Assembly (NCBI GenBank): GCA_035546295.1
Contig: DATKBT010000132.1
Location: forward strand, 17,285 to 81,284
Source: DATKBT01 sp035546295
Lineage (GTDB): Bacteria > Acidobacteriota > Thermoanaerobaculia > Multivoradales > Multivoraceae
DNA: 64,000 nt
Reading direction: 5' to 3'
Shown: positions 8,930-17,842 of the stretch, piece after piece
How positions within the stretch are numbered: position 1 is the first letter of the stretch
How the letters are laid out: each line of letters starts with the position of its first letter
Position numbers and translations under genes: made by a program
Notes under the pieces: model-generated
The model's database searches: none
Seen by the model: only the letters and a program-made list of their open reading frames with translations
Told to the model about the DNA's origin: nothing

Positions 8930-10536
8930 TCACTCCGCTCGCAGCGCCTCGGTCGGCTGGACCTGCAGAGCGCGCCGCGCAGGCACGATGCAGGCGAGCA
9001 GGCAGACCCCCATCATCAGCGCGGCGTAGCCCGACACCAGGACCGCGCCGCCGGGCCATAGCGAGTCTCCCAGGATGGCGTACGACAGCAGGCCGGTCAG
9101 GCAGGCCCCCAGGACGACGCCGACGGAGACCTGCAGGAGCGGCCGCCGGAAGACCGAGAGGGCGATACTCCCGCGGCTCGAGCCGAGAGCGACGCGGATT
9201 CCGATCTCGCGCGTGCGTCGGGACTCGGTGAACGACATCACTGCGTAGATCCCGGCCAGCGACAGGAGCAGGGCGATCGACGCGACCAGCACGATCGCCC
9301 AGAACCAGAAGGCGTAGAAGCGCAGGTCGGCGTCGTCCACCTCGCTCACGAGCACGACATCGTCGAGCCTCAACCGGGGGTCGGCGCGGGCCGCAGTCTC
9401 GCGCAGCACCGCCGCGAACGCCCGCGCGTCTCCCCGCACGTGCACCGCCAAGTGGACCGGATGCGTGCCGGCCGCCGGCAGCGGGTGATAGACGCCCGAC
9501 ACCTTCGGGTCGGGCGCTACGCCCATGCCGAGATCCGGCACGACGCCGACGATCTCGTGCCAGGTCGCGGGCTCGACCGGCGATCCCGACGGGCCGACCT
9601 GCACGTAGCGCAGGCGCCGGCCGATCGGGTTGCGCCCCCCATGACCCGCTCGACGAACGACCGGTTCACGATCACGGGCCGAGAGCTGCCGCCGGCAGCC
9701 ACGCCTTCGAAGCCGCGCCCGGCCAGGACGGGCGTCTGCAGGACCTCGAAGTAGTCCAGGTCGACGGCGGCGACGGCAACGCGATAGCCCGCGCACGAGC
9801 CGACGCAGTTGCTGGCAGGGCCCGCTGCGGTCGGCGGCGGCGCCGCGCCCCCGTCGTCCAGCTCGATCAGGCGCGCGGGGTGCGGCATTCGGGGGAGACG
9901 ATCGGCGAGCGTGACGCCTGCGACTTCGGGGTGCGCGATCAGACGCTCCTCGAGCTCAGCGACGCTCGACGCGAACCGCTCCAGGAGCTCCGTCTCGCGC
10001 TCGCCCGGATCCTGCCGCCACCGCGCCGGGGATCGCGATCGAGATCGAGCCGCGTGGAGGACCCTGGGCTCGAGGCTCGCGGACTCGCGATCGCGGACCT
10101 GCACCCCGACGATCCGGTCACCGCCGGGGAGCGGCAGGCTCGGAGAGACGACCTGGTTGACGAACTCGAAGGTGCCGACGGCGACACAGGCGGCGATGGC
10201 GAGGCCGCCGACCACCGTCAGCCCCGGATATCGGAGCAGCAGGCGGAGGCCGACCTTGACGTCGAGCCACGAAACGGCGAGCGCACGCCTCCGCAAGATG
10301 GAGCGCAGACCGGGGCCTCGCCTGCGCAGCAGGGTGGACGCGATCACGAGGGGTCTCTGGCCGGTGAGCAGCGCGGCGAGCGCGCGGCCGCGGCGCGCGG
10401 CCCGCGCGCGATGCGCCTCCTCCAGGTCGCTGACCCGATCGTCGGCGCGCGCCGGTGGCGCGAAACGCGCGAGCAGCGCGATCGCCCAGCGCGGCGCGCT
10501 GGTGGTGCCGGAGCCACCGGAGGGCTTTCTCGTCAC
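8930..10536 (-). pseudogene. Degenerate ADOP-family ABC transporter permease
   Basis: This is a remnant of an acidobacterial duplicated-orphaned permease. The GTG at 10536 begins the usual N-terminal extension (RWAIALLARFAPP, DLEEAHRARAARRGR) and the first membrane segment (LLLRYPGLTVVGG). The sequence then jumps near 10050 from the start of the first periplasmic domain straight to the second one (FASSVAELEERL), so about 330-350 residues, including the first FtsX membrane block, are missing; the joint lies in a low-complexity GATCTCGATCGCGATC stretch. A second lesion is a one-base deletion in the C6 run at 9635-9640: one more base gives VMGGRNPIGRRL and joins the two frames. The C-terminal FtsX domain (ESRRTREIGIRVALG, RRALQVQPTEALRAE) is intact. 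Unlikely to be functional. Confidence 0.75.
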
Positions 10537-10657
10537 TCTGTGACGATATTCCGGCCGCGAAGGGTTGCGGTACCCACGACCCCGGCCGATCCGGCTGTGC
10601 GAGGATGGCCTGGGGCTCGACGCCCCGCATCCATCACCCCCGAGGAGGAACCATCCC

Positions 10658-11176
10658 ATGAGCGCGCCTCGTCTGACCTCGCTCTTCGTCGCTTCGCTGG
10701 CGCTCGCGGTCCCGCTGGGCGCGGCCGAGCTCTCGGCCTCTTTCACCGACCCCGCCTGGGAGGGCGAGAAGGTGCCGGAAGGCGAGCAGTGCCAGAGGTT
10801 CGGCGGCTCCGGCAAGACCCCCGAGCTGAAGGTGACCGGCATCCCGGATGGCGCCAACGCCCTGGTGCTCGAGTTCAGCGACGCCTCCTACGCCGCGATG
10901 GACGACGGCGGTCACGGCAAGGTCGGCTACCTGCTGGAGCCGGGGGCCACCGAGATCACGGTGCCGCGGGCGCCCGGCCACGAGACCGAGCTCCAGGAGC
11001 CGTTCTTCGTCGTCATGGAGCACAAGGCGCCGAGCTGGGACGAGGCCGGCGCCTACCTGCCGCCCTGCTCGGGCGGCCGCGGCAATCGCTACTACCTGAC
11101 GGTCAAGGCCGTGAAGCGCACCGGCGACGAGATCCAGGAGCTGGCGTCCACGCTCCTGGAGATGGGGACCTATTAA
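10658..11176 (+). CDS. YbhB/YbcL-like PEBP-family secreted protein
   Basis: ATG 10658 follows GAGGAGGAA by seven bases and begins a signal peptide (LFVASLALAVPLGAAELS). The 172-residue product has the arrangement of bacterial phosphatidylethanolamine-binding/Raf-kinase-inhibitor-like proteins: GKTPELKVTGIPDGANALVL for the first strand pair, a degenerate ligand-site turn, and a C-terminal YLPPCSGGRGNRYYLTVKA that parallels the GPCPPxGxHRY motif. The family's DPDAP motif is replaced by FSDASYAAMDDGGHG, so ligand binding may differ. Function in bacteria is not established for this family; periplasmic location is predicted. The gene is alone and ends before a 240-bp spacer in which nothing was recognised. 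Confidence 0.7.
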   Translation: MSAPRLTSLFVASLALAVPLGAAELSASFTDPAWEGEKVPEGEQCQRFGGSGKTPELKVTGIPDGANALVLEFSDASYAAMDDGGHGKVGYLLEPGATEITVPRAPGHETELQEPFFVVMEHKAPSWDEAGAYLPPCSGGRGNRYYLTVKAVKRTGDEIQELASTLLEMGTY

Positions 11177-11419
11177 CTCCGGACCCGACGCAGCGAGGCG
11201 TCGGCCCGACGGAGCCCCGCCGCTACGGGGGCCTCGCCGTGCTTCCATCGTTCGGAGCGGACCGGCGGCCCTGCCGCCCGATCGCCAAGCGGCGCGACCG
11301 TCTGCAGAGGGAACGTCCCCGCGCGAGAGCTCGCCCGGGAAACACCCTCATCGCCGAATCTGTCATCCTCGACCGGGCTCGGCCCGGGACCGCCCAGCGC
11401 GATCCGGCTCACGGAGCCG

Positions 11420-13213
11420 TCACGGCAGCGCGGCGGTCGCCACCGGCGCCCGCGATGCAGGCGCCGAGCTGGTGAGAGGTAGCCGGAACGCCGCCATCTC
11501 CCGTCCGTTGCGAACCAGCACGAGGTCGCCGACGACCGCCGGGTGGTTCCAGGTCTTGCCTTCGATCGCCGGGACACGCGCGAGCTCGGTCAGGCGCTCG
11601 GGAGTCGCCGCCACCAGCGCCAGCTCTCCCCGCTCGGAGATCACCAGCAGCAGGCCCTGATCGGCCAACAGTACGAGCTGACCGCTGCCGAAGCGGCCGC
11701 CCTTCCAGTTCCGCTCGCCAGTCTCGAGGTCGATGGAGGCCAGGATGCTGCCGTCGAAACCGTAGGCGTGTCCCTGGTGGACGACGAAGTCGTTGAAGTA
11801 GGGCTTCAGCCCGCGCGACGTCCAGCGCTCCTCGACGGTCCAGCCGTCGGGTCGGCCGCTGACCGCGAGGCGCCGGAGGCCGAGCCCCCCGGCGGCCCCG
11901 CTGGAAGCGAACAGGACGTCCCCTTCGCCGGTCAGCGCCGGTTGCAGGCTGTGAAAGCCGGACCACGGATGCGCCCACAACAGCGTGCCGTCCTCAGGCG
12001 AGAGGCTGCTCAGGCGGACGCCGTCGAGCAGCAGGAGCTGAGCGACGCCGTCGATGGTCAGGAGATGTGGCGAGCTGTAGCTCTCGCCGCCGCTGGGGCC
12101 GAGCCAGAGCCGCGCACCGGAGGCGCGGTCGTAGGCGATCAAGCGACCGGCGGCGGCGACGACGACCTGATCGCCCGTCACCAGGGGCGAGCTCGCGAAG
12201 CCCCACCCGGGGACCTCGACGCCGGCCTCGGCCCCAGCGTCCCGCGACCACAGGAGCGACCCGTCCTCGGCGTCGAGGGCGTTCAGGATCCCGGTCGCGC
12301 CGAAAGCGAAGACGCGATCGCCCGCAAGGGTCGGCGTCGCGCGCGGTCCGGCGCCCGCCATCGCCTCCCAGAAGCGGACCGCGTCTCGGTGCTCCCACGC
12401 CGACCCTCCGGTCTCCGCGTCGTAGCAGGCGACGACCTCGTCGTCGCCGCGCTGCTCCTGGGTGTAAACGCGGCGACCGCGAACTGCGAACGACGACCAG
12501 CCCGGGCCGATCGGCCGGCGCCACAGCTCGACCGGCGGCGACGCCGCCCAGTCGGTCTCGATGCGCACTCCCCGAACGACGCCGTCGCGCTGGGGTCCCC
12601 GGAAGCCCGGCCACTCCGCCTCCATCGCTCCCGCCGCCTCCATCGCTCCCGCCGGCGGCGGCGCGAGTGGCGCCGGCCGGTCTGCGACACGCGCGAGCAG
12701 GCGCTCCTCCGGGGTCGCCGCCCATCGCCACGCGAAGTCGGCTTCGCCGTCGCCGGACACGCCATGGGTCCGAAGCAGCCCGAAGACGCCGCACGCAGCC
12801 AGGACCGAGGCGACCGTCACCGCGCGCCGGGGTGCGGCGGTGAGCCCTCGGCTCGCCACGACCGCGACCACGAGCGCGGTGCTCAGGACCGGCAAGGCGT
12901 AGAGGTAGAACAGCATCCCCATTCCGACCGTCGCCACCGACTCGTGGAGGATCGCGGGCGTCGCCGCCAGCGCGACGATCACCAGCACCGCGACACCCCA
13001 TCGCTCGGCCCGCGGCGCACGACTGAAGAACGTCCACCAGACGAGGACGGCGACAGCGGCGATCGCTGCCCCGAACATTCCCAGGATCGAGACCTGGGGC
13101 GCGATCAGGGGGCTGCCGAACCACGCCAGCCATTGAACCGCGACGAGGACCACGGCGGGCCGCCAGCGGAGCGTGCTCGTTCCCGACGGTTCCCCGGCCC
13201 TGTCGCTGGTCAT
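11420..13213 (-). CDS. Membrane-anchored PQQ-binding-like beta-propeller protein
   Basis: ATG 13213 is preceded by GGGAGAGATCGAG and is favoured over an open but unsupported upstream extension. The 597-residue product has four to five N-terminal membrane segments (residues about 20-160) and then an eight-bladed BamB/PQQ-type propeller that starts with EAEWPGFRGPQRDGVV. Repeated blade motifs (GDRVFAFGATGILNALDAEDGSLLW, shortened here to the DG-LLW ends) recur about every 45 residues. The same WPGFRG entry motif occurs in the ankyrin fusion at 38062-40331. No dehydrogenase catalytic Cys pair is seen, so it is more likely a scaffold or sensor than a PQQ enzyme. It is divergent from a decayed dioxygenase gene. 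Confidence 0.82.
   Translation of the reverse strand: MTSDRAGEPSGTSTLRWRPAVVLVAVQWLAWFGSPLIAPQVSILGMFGAAIAAVAVLVWWTFFSRAPRAERWGVAVLVIVALAATPAILHESVATVGMGMLFYLYALPVLSTALVVAVVASRGLTAAPRRAVTVASVLAACGVFGLLRTHGVSGDGEADFAWRWAATPEERLLARVADRPAPLAPPPAGAMEAAGAMEAEWPGFRGPQRDGVVRGVRIETDWAASPPVELWRRPIGPGWSSFAVRGRRVYTQEQRGDDEVVACYDAETGGSAWEHRDAVRFWEAMAGAGPRATPTLAGDRVFAFGATGILNALDAEDGSLLWSRDAGAEAGVEVPGWGFASSPLVTGDQVVVAAAGRLIAYDRASGARLWLGPSGGESYSSPHLLTIDGVAQLLLLDGVRLSSLSPEDGTLLWAHPWSGFHSLQPALTGEGDVLFASSGAAGGLGLRRLAVSGRPDGWTVEERWTSRGLKPYFNDFVVHQGHAYGFDGSILASIDLETGERNWKGGRFGSGQLVLLADQGLLLVISERGELALVAATPERLTELARVPAIEGKTWNHPAVVGDLVLVRNGREMAAFRLPLTSSAPASRAPVATAALP
12618..12653. repeat. 18-bp perfect tandem duplication inside the propeller gene
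   Basis: Two adjacent copies of an 18-bp unit (GCCTCCATCGCTCCCGCC) encode the repeated hexapeptide AGAMEA in the linker between the membrane part and the propeller. It keeps the frame and probably only changes linker length. Confidence 0.9.
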
Positions 13214-13307
13214 CTCGATCTCTCCCGGTGTCGCCACGTCGATTCGTGTCGGTCGGCTTACGGGGTCTGGAGGCAGGGGGTTTCGAGCCCTCCCTGCTCG
13301 CCAAGCC

Positions 13308-13718
13308 GGCGATGCGATCAAGCAGCCGCGGATCGGCGGCGAGGTCTCGCTGCACAGCAACGCCACCTTCCTCTACACGGATCCCATCACGGTGCGCGGC
13401 TTCTGGTTCGCGCTCGAGGACGCGAACCGGGAGAACGGCTGCATGTGGGCCCTGCCGGGCGGCCATTCGATTCCGCTCAAAGACCGCTTTCACCGGCTGC
13501 CGACAGGCGGGGCCAGCTTCGAGGTGTTCGATCCGACGCCCTACCCCACCGAAGGTCTGGTGCCGCTCGAGGCGCCCAAGGGGACCCTCGTCCTCCTCCA
13601 CGGCCTGCTGCCGCACACCAGCGGCCCCAACCGCTCCGAGCGGTCACGGCACGCCTACACCCTCCACGCGATCGAGCGCGACGCGCACTATCCCGCCGAC
13701 AACTGGCTGCAGCCCTAG
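13308..13718 (+). pseudogene. Phytanoyl-CoA dioxygenase family, 3' remnant
   Basis: About 135 residues match the C-terminal half of PhyH-type Fe(II)/2-oxoglutarate dioxygenases: KQPRIGGEVSLHSNATFLYT, then RGFWFALEDANRENGCMWAL and LLHGLLPHTSGPNRS. Family members are about 280 residues, so the N-terminal half is missing and no start codon with a ribosome-binding site precedes the match. The facial-triad motif HxD, normally HQDATF in this group, reads HSNATF, so the Asp iron ligand has become Asn; the distal His (PHTSGPN) remains. The break lies within 100 bp of the divergent propeller gene, beside a GC hairpin. Probably an inactive remnant; a short artificial junction in the assembly is the alternative. 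Confidence 0.75.
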
Positions 13719-13905
13719 GCGCGTCCTCTGCGAGGGTTCGCCGAAGCCGTCGAGCCGGCCCGAGCCTGAGTCCCGCGCGTCGAGGTCCGTGAAGCCGGCG
13801 CTGTGGGCCGAGGGCGGCCGCCGGCGCGTCCGACGGCCACCGCCGAGGGGCATACGGCCCCTCGGCCTTCTAGGAGGCCGCGAGGCGCCGGGTTCACGTC
13901 GCCGC

Positions 13906-14061
13906 TCAGAGGTAGCCCATCAACAGCAGCACGATCACCACGATCACCAGGATGCCGAGCAGGCTGCTCGGCCCCTTGCCCCAGGAGCGGCTGTAGCCCC
14001 AGCTCGGCAGGGCGCCGATCAGGAGGAGGATCAGGATGATCAGGAGGATGGTTCCCAGCAT
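13906..14061 (-). CDS. DUF3309 family small membrane protein
   Basis: A 51-residue protein with ATG at 14061 and a GGGAGA ribosome-binding site five bases upstream. It reads as hydrophobic helix (LGTILLIILILLLIGAL), a short polar turn with PSWGYSRSWGKGPSS, and a second hydrophobic helix (LLGILVIVVIVLLLMGYL). This two-helix pattern with the central Trp/Tyr/Gly-rich turn is the DUF3309 family, found next to stress or envelope genes in many Gram-negative bacteria and of unknown function. It lies between the dioxygenase remnant and the divergent transglycosylase gene. Confidence 0.85.
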   Translation of the reverse strand: MLGTILLIILILLLIGALPSWGYSRSWGKGPSSLLGILVIVVIVLLLMGYL

Positions 14062-14598
14062 TGCGGTCTCCCAGCGTTCGGACCTTCGTCGGATCTCGAG
14101 CAGGCCGTCGCACGCGCTTCCGGCCTCCTGCGGTGCAACCTAGCAAAATCCGTTCCAACCTTTCTGCGCCTCGGCGGGACCTTCCGCTGTCGGCTCCGGG
14201 ACCGAGGCGATCGCGGTCTCAGCGAGAAACCGTTCAACCCGCTCGGCAAGAAATGCCACGGCATGCGAGGGCGGACGGGGCTCGCCGCTGCGCCCCGTGC
14301 GAAGGCGCCACCACCTGGGCGCCAGCCCGACGAGTCGAGGCCGACGCTCCGCCTCCCGCTGGTCCGCGACCTCGGTGCCGCGGGCGGCGGGCCTGCTTCT
14401 TGCAACTCACAACAGGAGGCCTTAGACCGCCCACCGGCGGCCCATCGCGTTCGCGACGACGACGAGCGCCGAGCTGAGGCGCGTCGGTCGGAGGCGGGCG
14501 AGCAAGCATCCCTCCTGTTCCGAATTCCGCAGCTCCCTCCGCAGCTCCCTCCGCAGATCCCTCCGCAGATCCCTCCGCAGATCCCCTCTCCAGCGCCC
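14062..14598. other. Spacer between DUF3309 and the transglycosylase gene
   Basis: A 537-bp region between divergent genes. The rightward frame of the transglycosylase stays open through it, but only its last 80 bases (the proline-coding repeat) look like possible coding sequence. An AAAATCC-containing patch at 14144-14155 is the most AT-rich spot and may belong to a promoter; no -35/-10 pair is convincing. AACAGGAGG at 14411-14419 looks like a ribosome-binding site but has no start codon in range. Confidence 0.4.
14527..14586. repeat. Five tandem 12-bp repeats (PPQ-L/I coding)
   Basis: Five consecutive 12-bp units, CCGCAGCTCCCT twice, CCGCAGATCCCT twice and a final CCGCAGATCCCC. In the frame of the following transglycosylase gene they would encode (PPQL/PPQI) repeats, so they may be a cytoplasmic proline-rich leader of that protein if translation starts upstream of 14599. 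Confidence 0.85.
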
Positions 14599-16737
14599 TT
14601 GAGCTCTACACCTTCCGATTCCATCCAGCCTCCGGCCCCATCGCGCTTCGATCGATGGCGCTGGGCTCTGGCGGATGCCTGGGCCGAAGCCAGCGCGGGC
14701 GCACGATCCCCCACCGGCAGCCGACTGCTGCTCGCGCTCACCGTCGCCGTCGCGGTTCTGGCCGGCGTCGCCATCCTGGCCTCGAGCGCAGGATCGCTGA
14801 TGAGAGAGGGCCTCGAGCGGAGAGCTTCGTCGGCGCTCGGCGTCGAGATCACGATCGGAGGTCTGTCGCTCGAGCGGGGCGGCCTGTCGCTGCGAGATCT
14901 CCGGATCGACGCCGGCCGGCGAGGCCGGATCGAGGCCGAGGAGGTCGACCTGCGGGTGAGACTCCTCTCACTCGCTCGCCGCCAAGAGGGCGCGATCACG
15001 GGCGCGAGCCTGCGCAGGGTGACCCTGGTCGTGCCCCTCGACGAGGCGGCCCGATCCTGGGAGCGCGCCGGGGACGAGCGCAGCCACGAGAACGGCGGGC
15101 AGGCGCGGCGCCCGGCGGAATCGAACGCCGAGTCGATCGCGGCCTCACTGAACCGGCTCGGAGGGGCGCTGCGCCTGGTGGCCGAAGACGCCACCGTCGA
15201 GCTCGAGCGGGCGACCATTCTGGGCCGACGCGGCGGCCAGTCACTCGAGCTGCTGAGCGACCTGTCGGCGGGCGCCACTCGAAGTCCTCGCGGCGTCCTC
15301 TACACCTGGGGGCGGGGACGCGTCGGCGAGATCGGCGGCGCGGATCCCGAGGGCAAAGGCGGCGGCGAGCTCGCCTGGACCGCTGAAGTCGACACCGAGG
15401 ACCTCCACGCCGCCGCGACCGCGACCCTCGACCGTGTTCCGCTCGCCAGCTTCCTGCCGATCCTCCCAGACCTGCCCTGGCATCGGCCGGAGCGCGCCCT
15501 GCTCACCGGCCGCTTCGAGCTCGGCCGCTTCGACCTCGGAGCCGCGCAAGGCGAAGGAGCTCTGCCGATCCGGGGTGAGCTCGCGATCACCGACCTCGCC
15601 CTCGCCTCGCCCCGGATCGCCGAGGAGCCCGTGATCTCCGACGTCGCGCTCCGCGCCGAAGGGACCTGGGCGCCTGCCCACCGGCGCCTGGAGCTCGCCG
15701 CAGCGACGGTGGAGCTCGACGGCGTCAGGGTGGAGGTCGTTGGCCGCCTGACCCCCAGCCGGATCCGTATCGAGGCCGAGCTCCCGGCCACGCCCTGCAC
15801 CGAGGCGCTCTCGGCGGTGCCGGCATCGGTGCTGGGAGAGGCCTCCGGGTTCGAATGGGAGGGCGCCCTGGCCGCCGCCCTCGCGCTCGACCTCGACCTC
15901 GACTCGCCCGCCGAGACCGAGCTCGACCTCGACGTCGACGACCGCTGCCGCTTCACGTCCGCGCCGCACGACGCCCGGATCGAGCGTTTCCGAGAGCCCT
16001 TCGTCCACCCCATCCTGCTCGCGGACGGAACCTACGGCAAGCTCGAGACCGGCCCCGGAACCCTCGACTGGACGCCGATCGACGACGTCAGCCCGGCGCT
16101 GATCTGGGCGGTGCTCGCCAGCGAGGATGCTGGCTTCTTCCGGCACGCCGGGTTCGCCCCGTGGGCGATCGAGACCGCGCTCCGGCGCAACCTGGAGGAG
16201 GGCCGCTTCGCCTACGGAGCGAGCACCATCAGCATGCAGCTCGCCAAGAACCTGTTCCTGGTGCGCGACAAGACCCTGGCCCGCAAGCTCCGCGAGGTCG
16301 TGCTGACCTGGTGGCTGGAGAGCCAGCTCGACAAGCGCGAGATCCTCGCGCTGTACTTCAACGTGATCGAGTACGGGCCCGGCATCTATGGCATCCGAAA
16401 CGCCGCCCGGCACTACTTCGGGCGGCTGCCGGCCGATCTCACCCTCGGTGAGTCGCTGTTTCTCGCGAATCTGCTGCCCGCGCCCCGCACCCACCATCGC
16501 CAGTACGAGGCCGGCGAGATCAGTCCACGCACGCGCGCCGCCATGAACGTCCTGCTCGCCGCCATGGCCCGCCGCGGCTGGATCGATCGACCGACCCTGT
16601 TCCACGGCCTGGCCGAGGTCCAGACCGTGCGGTTTCACCCCGGCGACGGCCTCCGAGCGGGGCCCTCGCAGCGCGCCGGGATCGGCACGGCTCCGCTGCC
16701 CTGGGGGGGGAGGCGAGGCGAGATCTCTTTCCGCTGA
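14599..16737 (+). CDS. AsmA-like / GT51 monofunctional peptidoglycan transglycosylase
   Basis: The start is uncertain: TTG 14599 gives 712 residues and leaves one membrane anchor (LLLALTVAVAVLAGVAILAS, about residue 38-57); an upstream start would add the proline repeats. Residues about 60-440 resemble AsmA/DUF748-type envelope domains (GVEITIGGLSLERGGLSLRD). The C-terminal third is a glycosyltransferase 51 domain: SEDAGFFRHAGF with the first catalytic Glu (residue 509), YGASTISMQLAKNLFL, and REVVLTWWLESQLDKREI with the second Glu, ending with YFGRLPADLTLGESLFLANL. No transpeptidase domain is present. It polymerises lipid II glycan strands at the outer face of the inner membrane; the AsmA-like part suggests an added envelope contact. 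Confidence 0.85.
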   Translation: MSSTPSDSIQPPAPSRFDRWRWALADAWAEASAGARSPTGSRLLLALTVAVAVLAGVAILASSAGSLMREGLERRASSALGVEITIGGLSLERGGLSLRDLRIDAGRRGRIEAEEVDLRVRLLSLARRQEGAITGASLRRVTLVVPLDEAARSWERAGDERSHENGGQARRPAESNAESIAASLNRLGGALRLVAEDATVELERATILGRRGGQSLELLSDLSAGATRSPRGVLYTWGRGRVGEIGGADPEGKGGGELAWTAEVDTEDLHAAATATLDRVPLASFLPILPDLPWHRPERALLTGRFELGRFDLGAAQGEGALPIRGELAITDLALASPRIAEEPVISDVALRAEGTWAPAHRRLELAAATVELDGVRVEVVGRLTPSRIRIEAELPATPCTEALSAVPASVLGEASGFEWEGALAAALALDLDLDSPAETELDLDVDDRCRFTSAPHDARIERFREPFVHPILLADGTYGKLETGPGTLDWTPIDDVSPALIWAVLASEDAGFFRHAGFAPWAIETALRRNLEEGRFAYGASTISMQLAKNLFLVRDKTLARKLREVVLTWWLESQLDKREILALYFNVIEYGPGIYGIRNAARHYFGRLPADLTLGESLFLANLLPAPRTHHRQYEAGEISPRTRAAMNVLLAAMARRGWIDRPTLFHGLAEVQTVRFHPGDGLRAGPSQRAGIGTAPLPWGGRRGEISFR

Positions 16738-16753
16738 ACCAGTTCCTCGTTGC

Positions 16754-17710
16754 TCACCCGGACATCGGGCGTCGCCGCCGGTCCGCGACTTCCTGCTCAC
16801 GAGGAGGAGCGACGACCTCCTCGTCGAGTGCGTCCAGCGCTTCGAAGATCGCGAGCCTCAGCATGCCGGCTCGAAGCTCGGCGCTGAAGTCGAGCAGGCC
16901 GTCGAGCGCTCGATGTCGCCCCCAAGTCGTGCGCAACGTCTCGATCAGCTCGCCAGGGACCGGCTCGTCATCGCCGAGCTCGCCGAGAGCCCGGCGGGCG
17001 CTGGCCCAAGTCTCGCGGTCGTGATCGACGACGTCGCTCCGCCGGTTGATGCCCTCGAACGCCCGGCTGACCGCGACGAAGCGTTCCCACAGCCGCATCG
17101 CGCCGGCGCCGCTCTCGCCCGACTCGGGCAGCCAGGCGAGCGTCTCCGAGCGCAGCATCAGCAGCTCTGCCAGCTCGTCGTGCCGGCTCTCGCGGTAGGG
17201 GTGACGGACGGCGATGTCGGTCATGCTGGAGAGGATCTCGCCGAGACGCGCCAGCGCCTGCTCGGGCCCGGGCGGCTCGTCCGCTCGCACCGCGCGCGCG
17301 ACCATCGCCACTGAGCGGCGCAGCTCGAGGTTGCGTCGCAGCGCCAGGCCGCGACCCGCCGGATCCCCGGACAGCGACGGCGCGGCGGCGCCCAGCCGGC
17401 CGGCCGACCGCGCGGCCACGGATCGCGTCAGCTCTCCCGAGCTCAGCTGACCCGACACCAGCCGGCGGATCATCCTGCGGTGCTGAGCGGTCATCGCATC
17501 GTCGAGCTCGTCCCTCGACTGGAAGCGAGCTTCGTCCACGAACGTCCGCTCGACGTCGAGGATCTGCCCCCCGAAGTAGACCTGGGTCCCGATGTGGGGT
17601 CTCGGCGTCTGCAGGAGCTCGGTCTGCACGTGGTAGACGAGCCCGCGGTAGGGGATGTCGTGGTTGTACCCGGGCACGATCCTGGGCAACCGCGCTGCGC
17701 TCGTGCTCAT
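16754..17710 (-). CDS. Conserved hypothetical protein with a PGYNHDIPYRG N-terminal domain
   Basis: ATG 17710 is chosen because GAGGAGG lies eight bases upstream; an ATG 24 bases earlier lacks this. The product has 318 residues. The first 75 (PGYNHDIPYRGLVYHVQTE, then HIGTQVYFGGQILDVERTFV) form a small beta-rich domain that I have seen only in uncharacterised deltaproteobacterial and acidobacterial proteins. The rest is helical, rich in Arg and Glu, without signal peptide, membrane segment or enzymatic motif, so it is probably cytoplasmic. It is the last gene of a leftward stretch, separated by 130 bp from the sulfatase-like gene and convergent with the transglycosylase. No function can be assigned. 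Confidence 0.7.
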   Translation of the reverse strand: MSTSAARLPRIVPGYNHDIPYRGLVYHVQTELLQTPRPHIGTQVYFGGQILDVERTFVDEARFQSRDELDDAMTAQHRRMIRRLVSGQLSSGELTRSVAARSAGRLGAAAPSLSGDPAGRGLALRRNLELRRSVAMVARAVRADEPPGPEQALARLGEILSSMTDIAVRHPYRESRHDELAELLMLRSETLAWLPESGESGAGAMRLWERFVAVSRAFEGINRRSDVVDHDRETWASARRALGELGDDEPVPGELIETLRTTWGRHRALDGLLDFSAELRAGMLRLAIFEALDALDEEVVAPPREQEVADRRRRPMSG

Positions 17711-17842
17711 CGACTCGACCTCCTCGCCTCCCATCTGTCCCCGTGATCCTTTTGATTCTACAAATCCTTGAGTGGTCCGGGAAGGGGCCGCGGACGGATT
17801 TCCCAGGACGGCGCGATCGTGCGCGACCGACGCGAGCCCGCC

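Noticed and set aside
13255..13300. tRNA-like T-arm (GGTTTCGAGCC within a GCAGGG/CCCTGC hairpin followed by CGCCA)
   Set aside because: No anticodon, D-arm or acceptor partner fits upstream and the T-stem lacks the G53-C61 pair; kept only as a hairpin at the dioxygenase break.
14411..14420. Strong AGGAGG before the transglycosylase
   Set aside because: No start codon in any frame within the proper distance.
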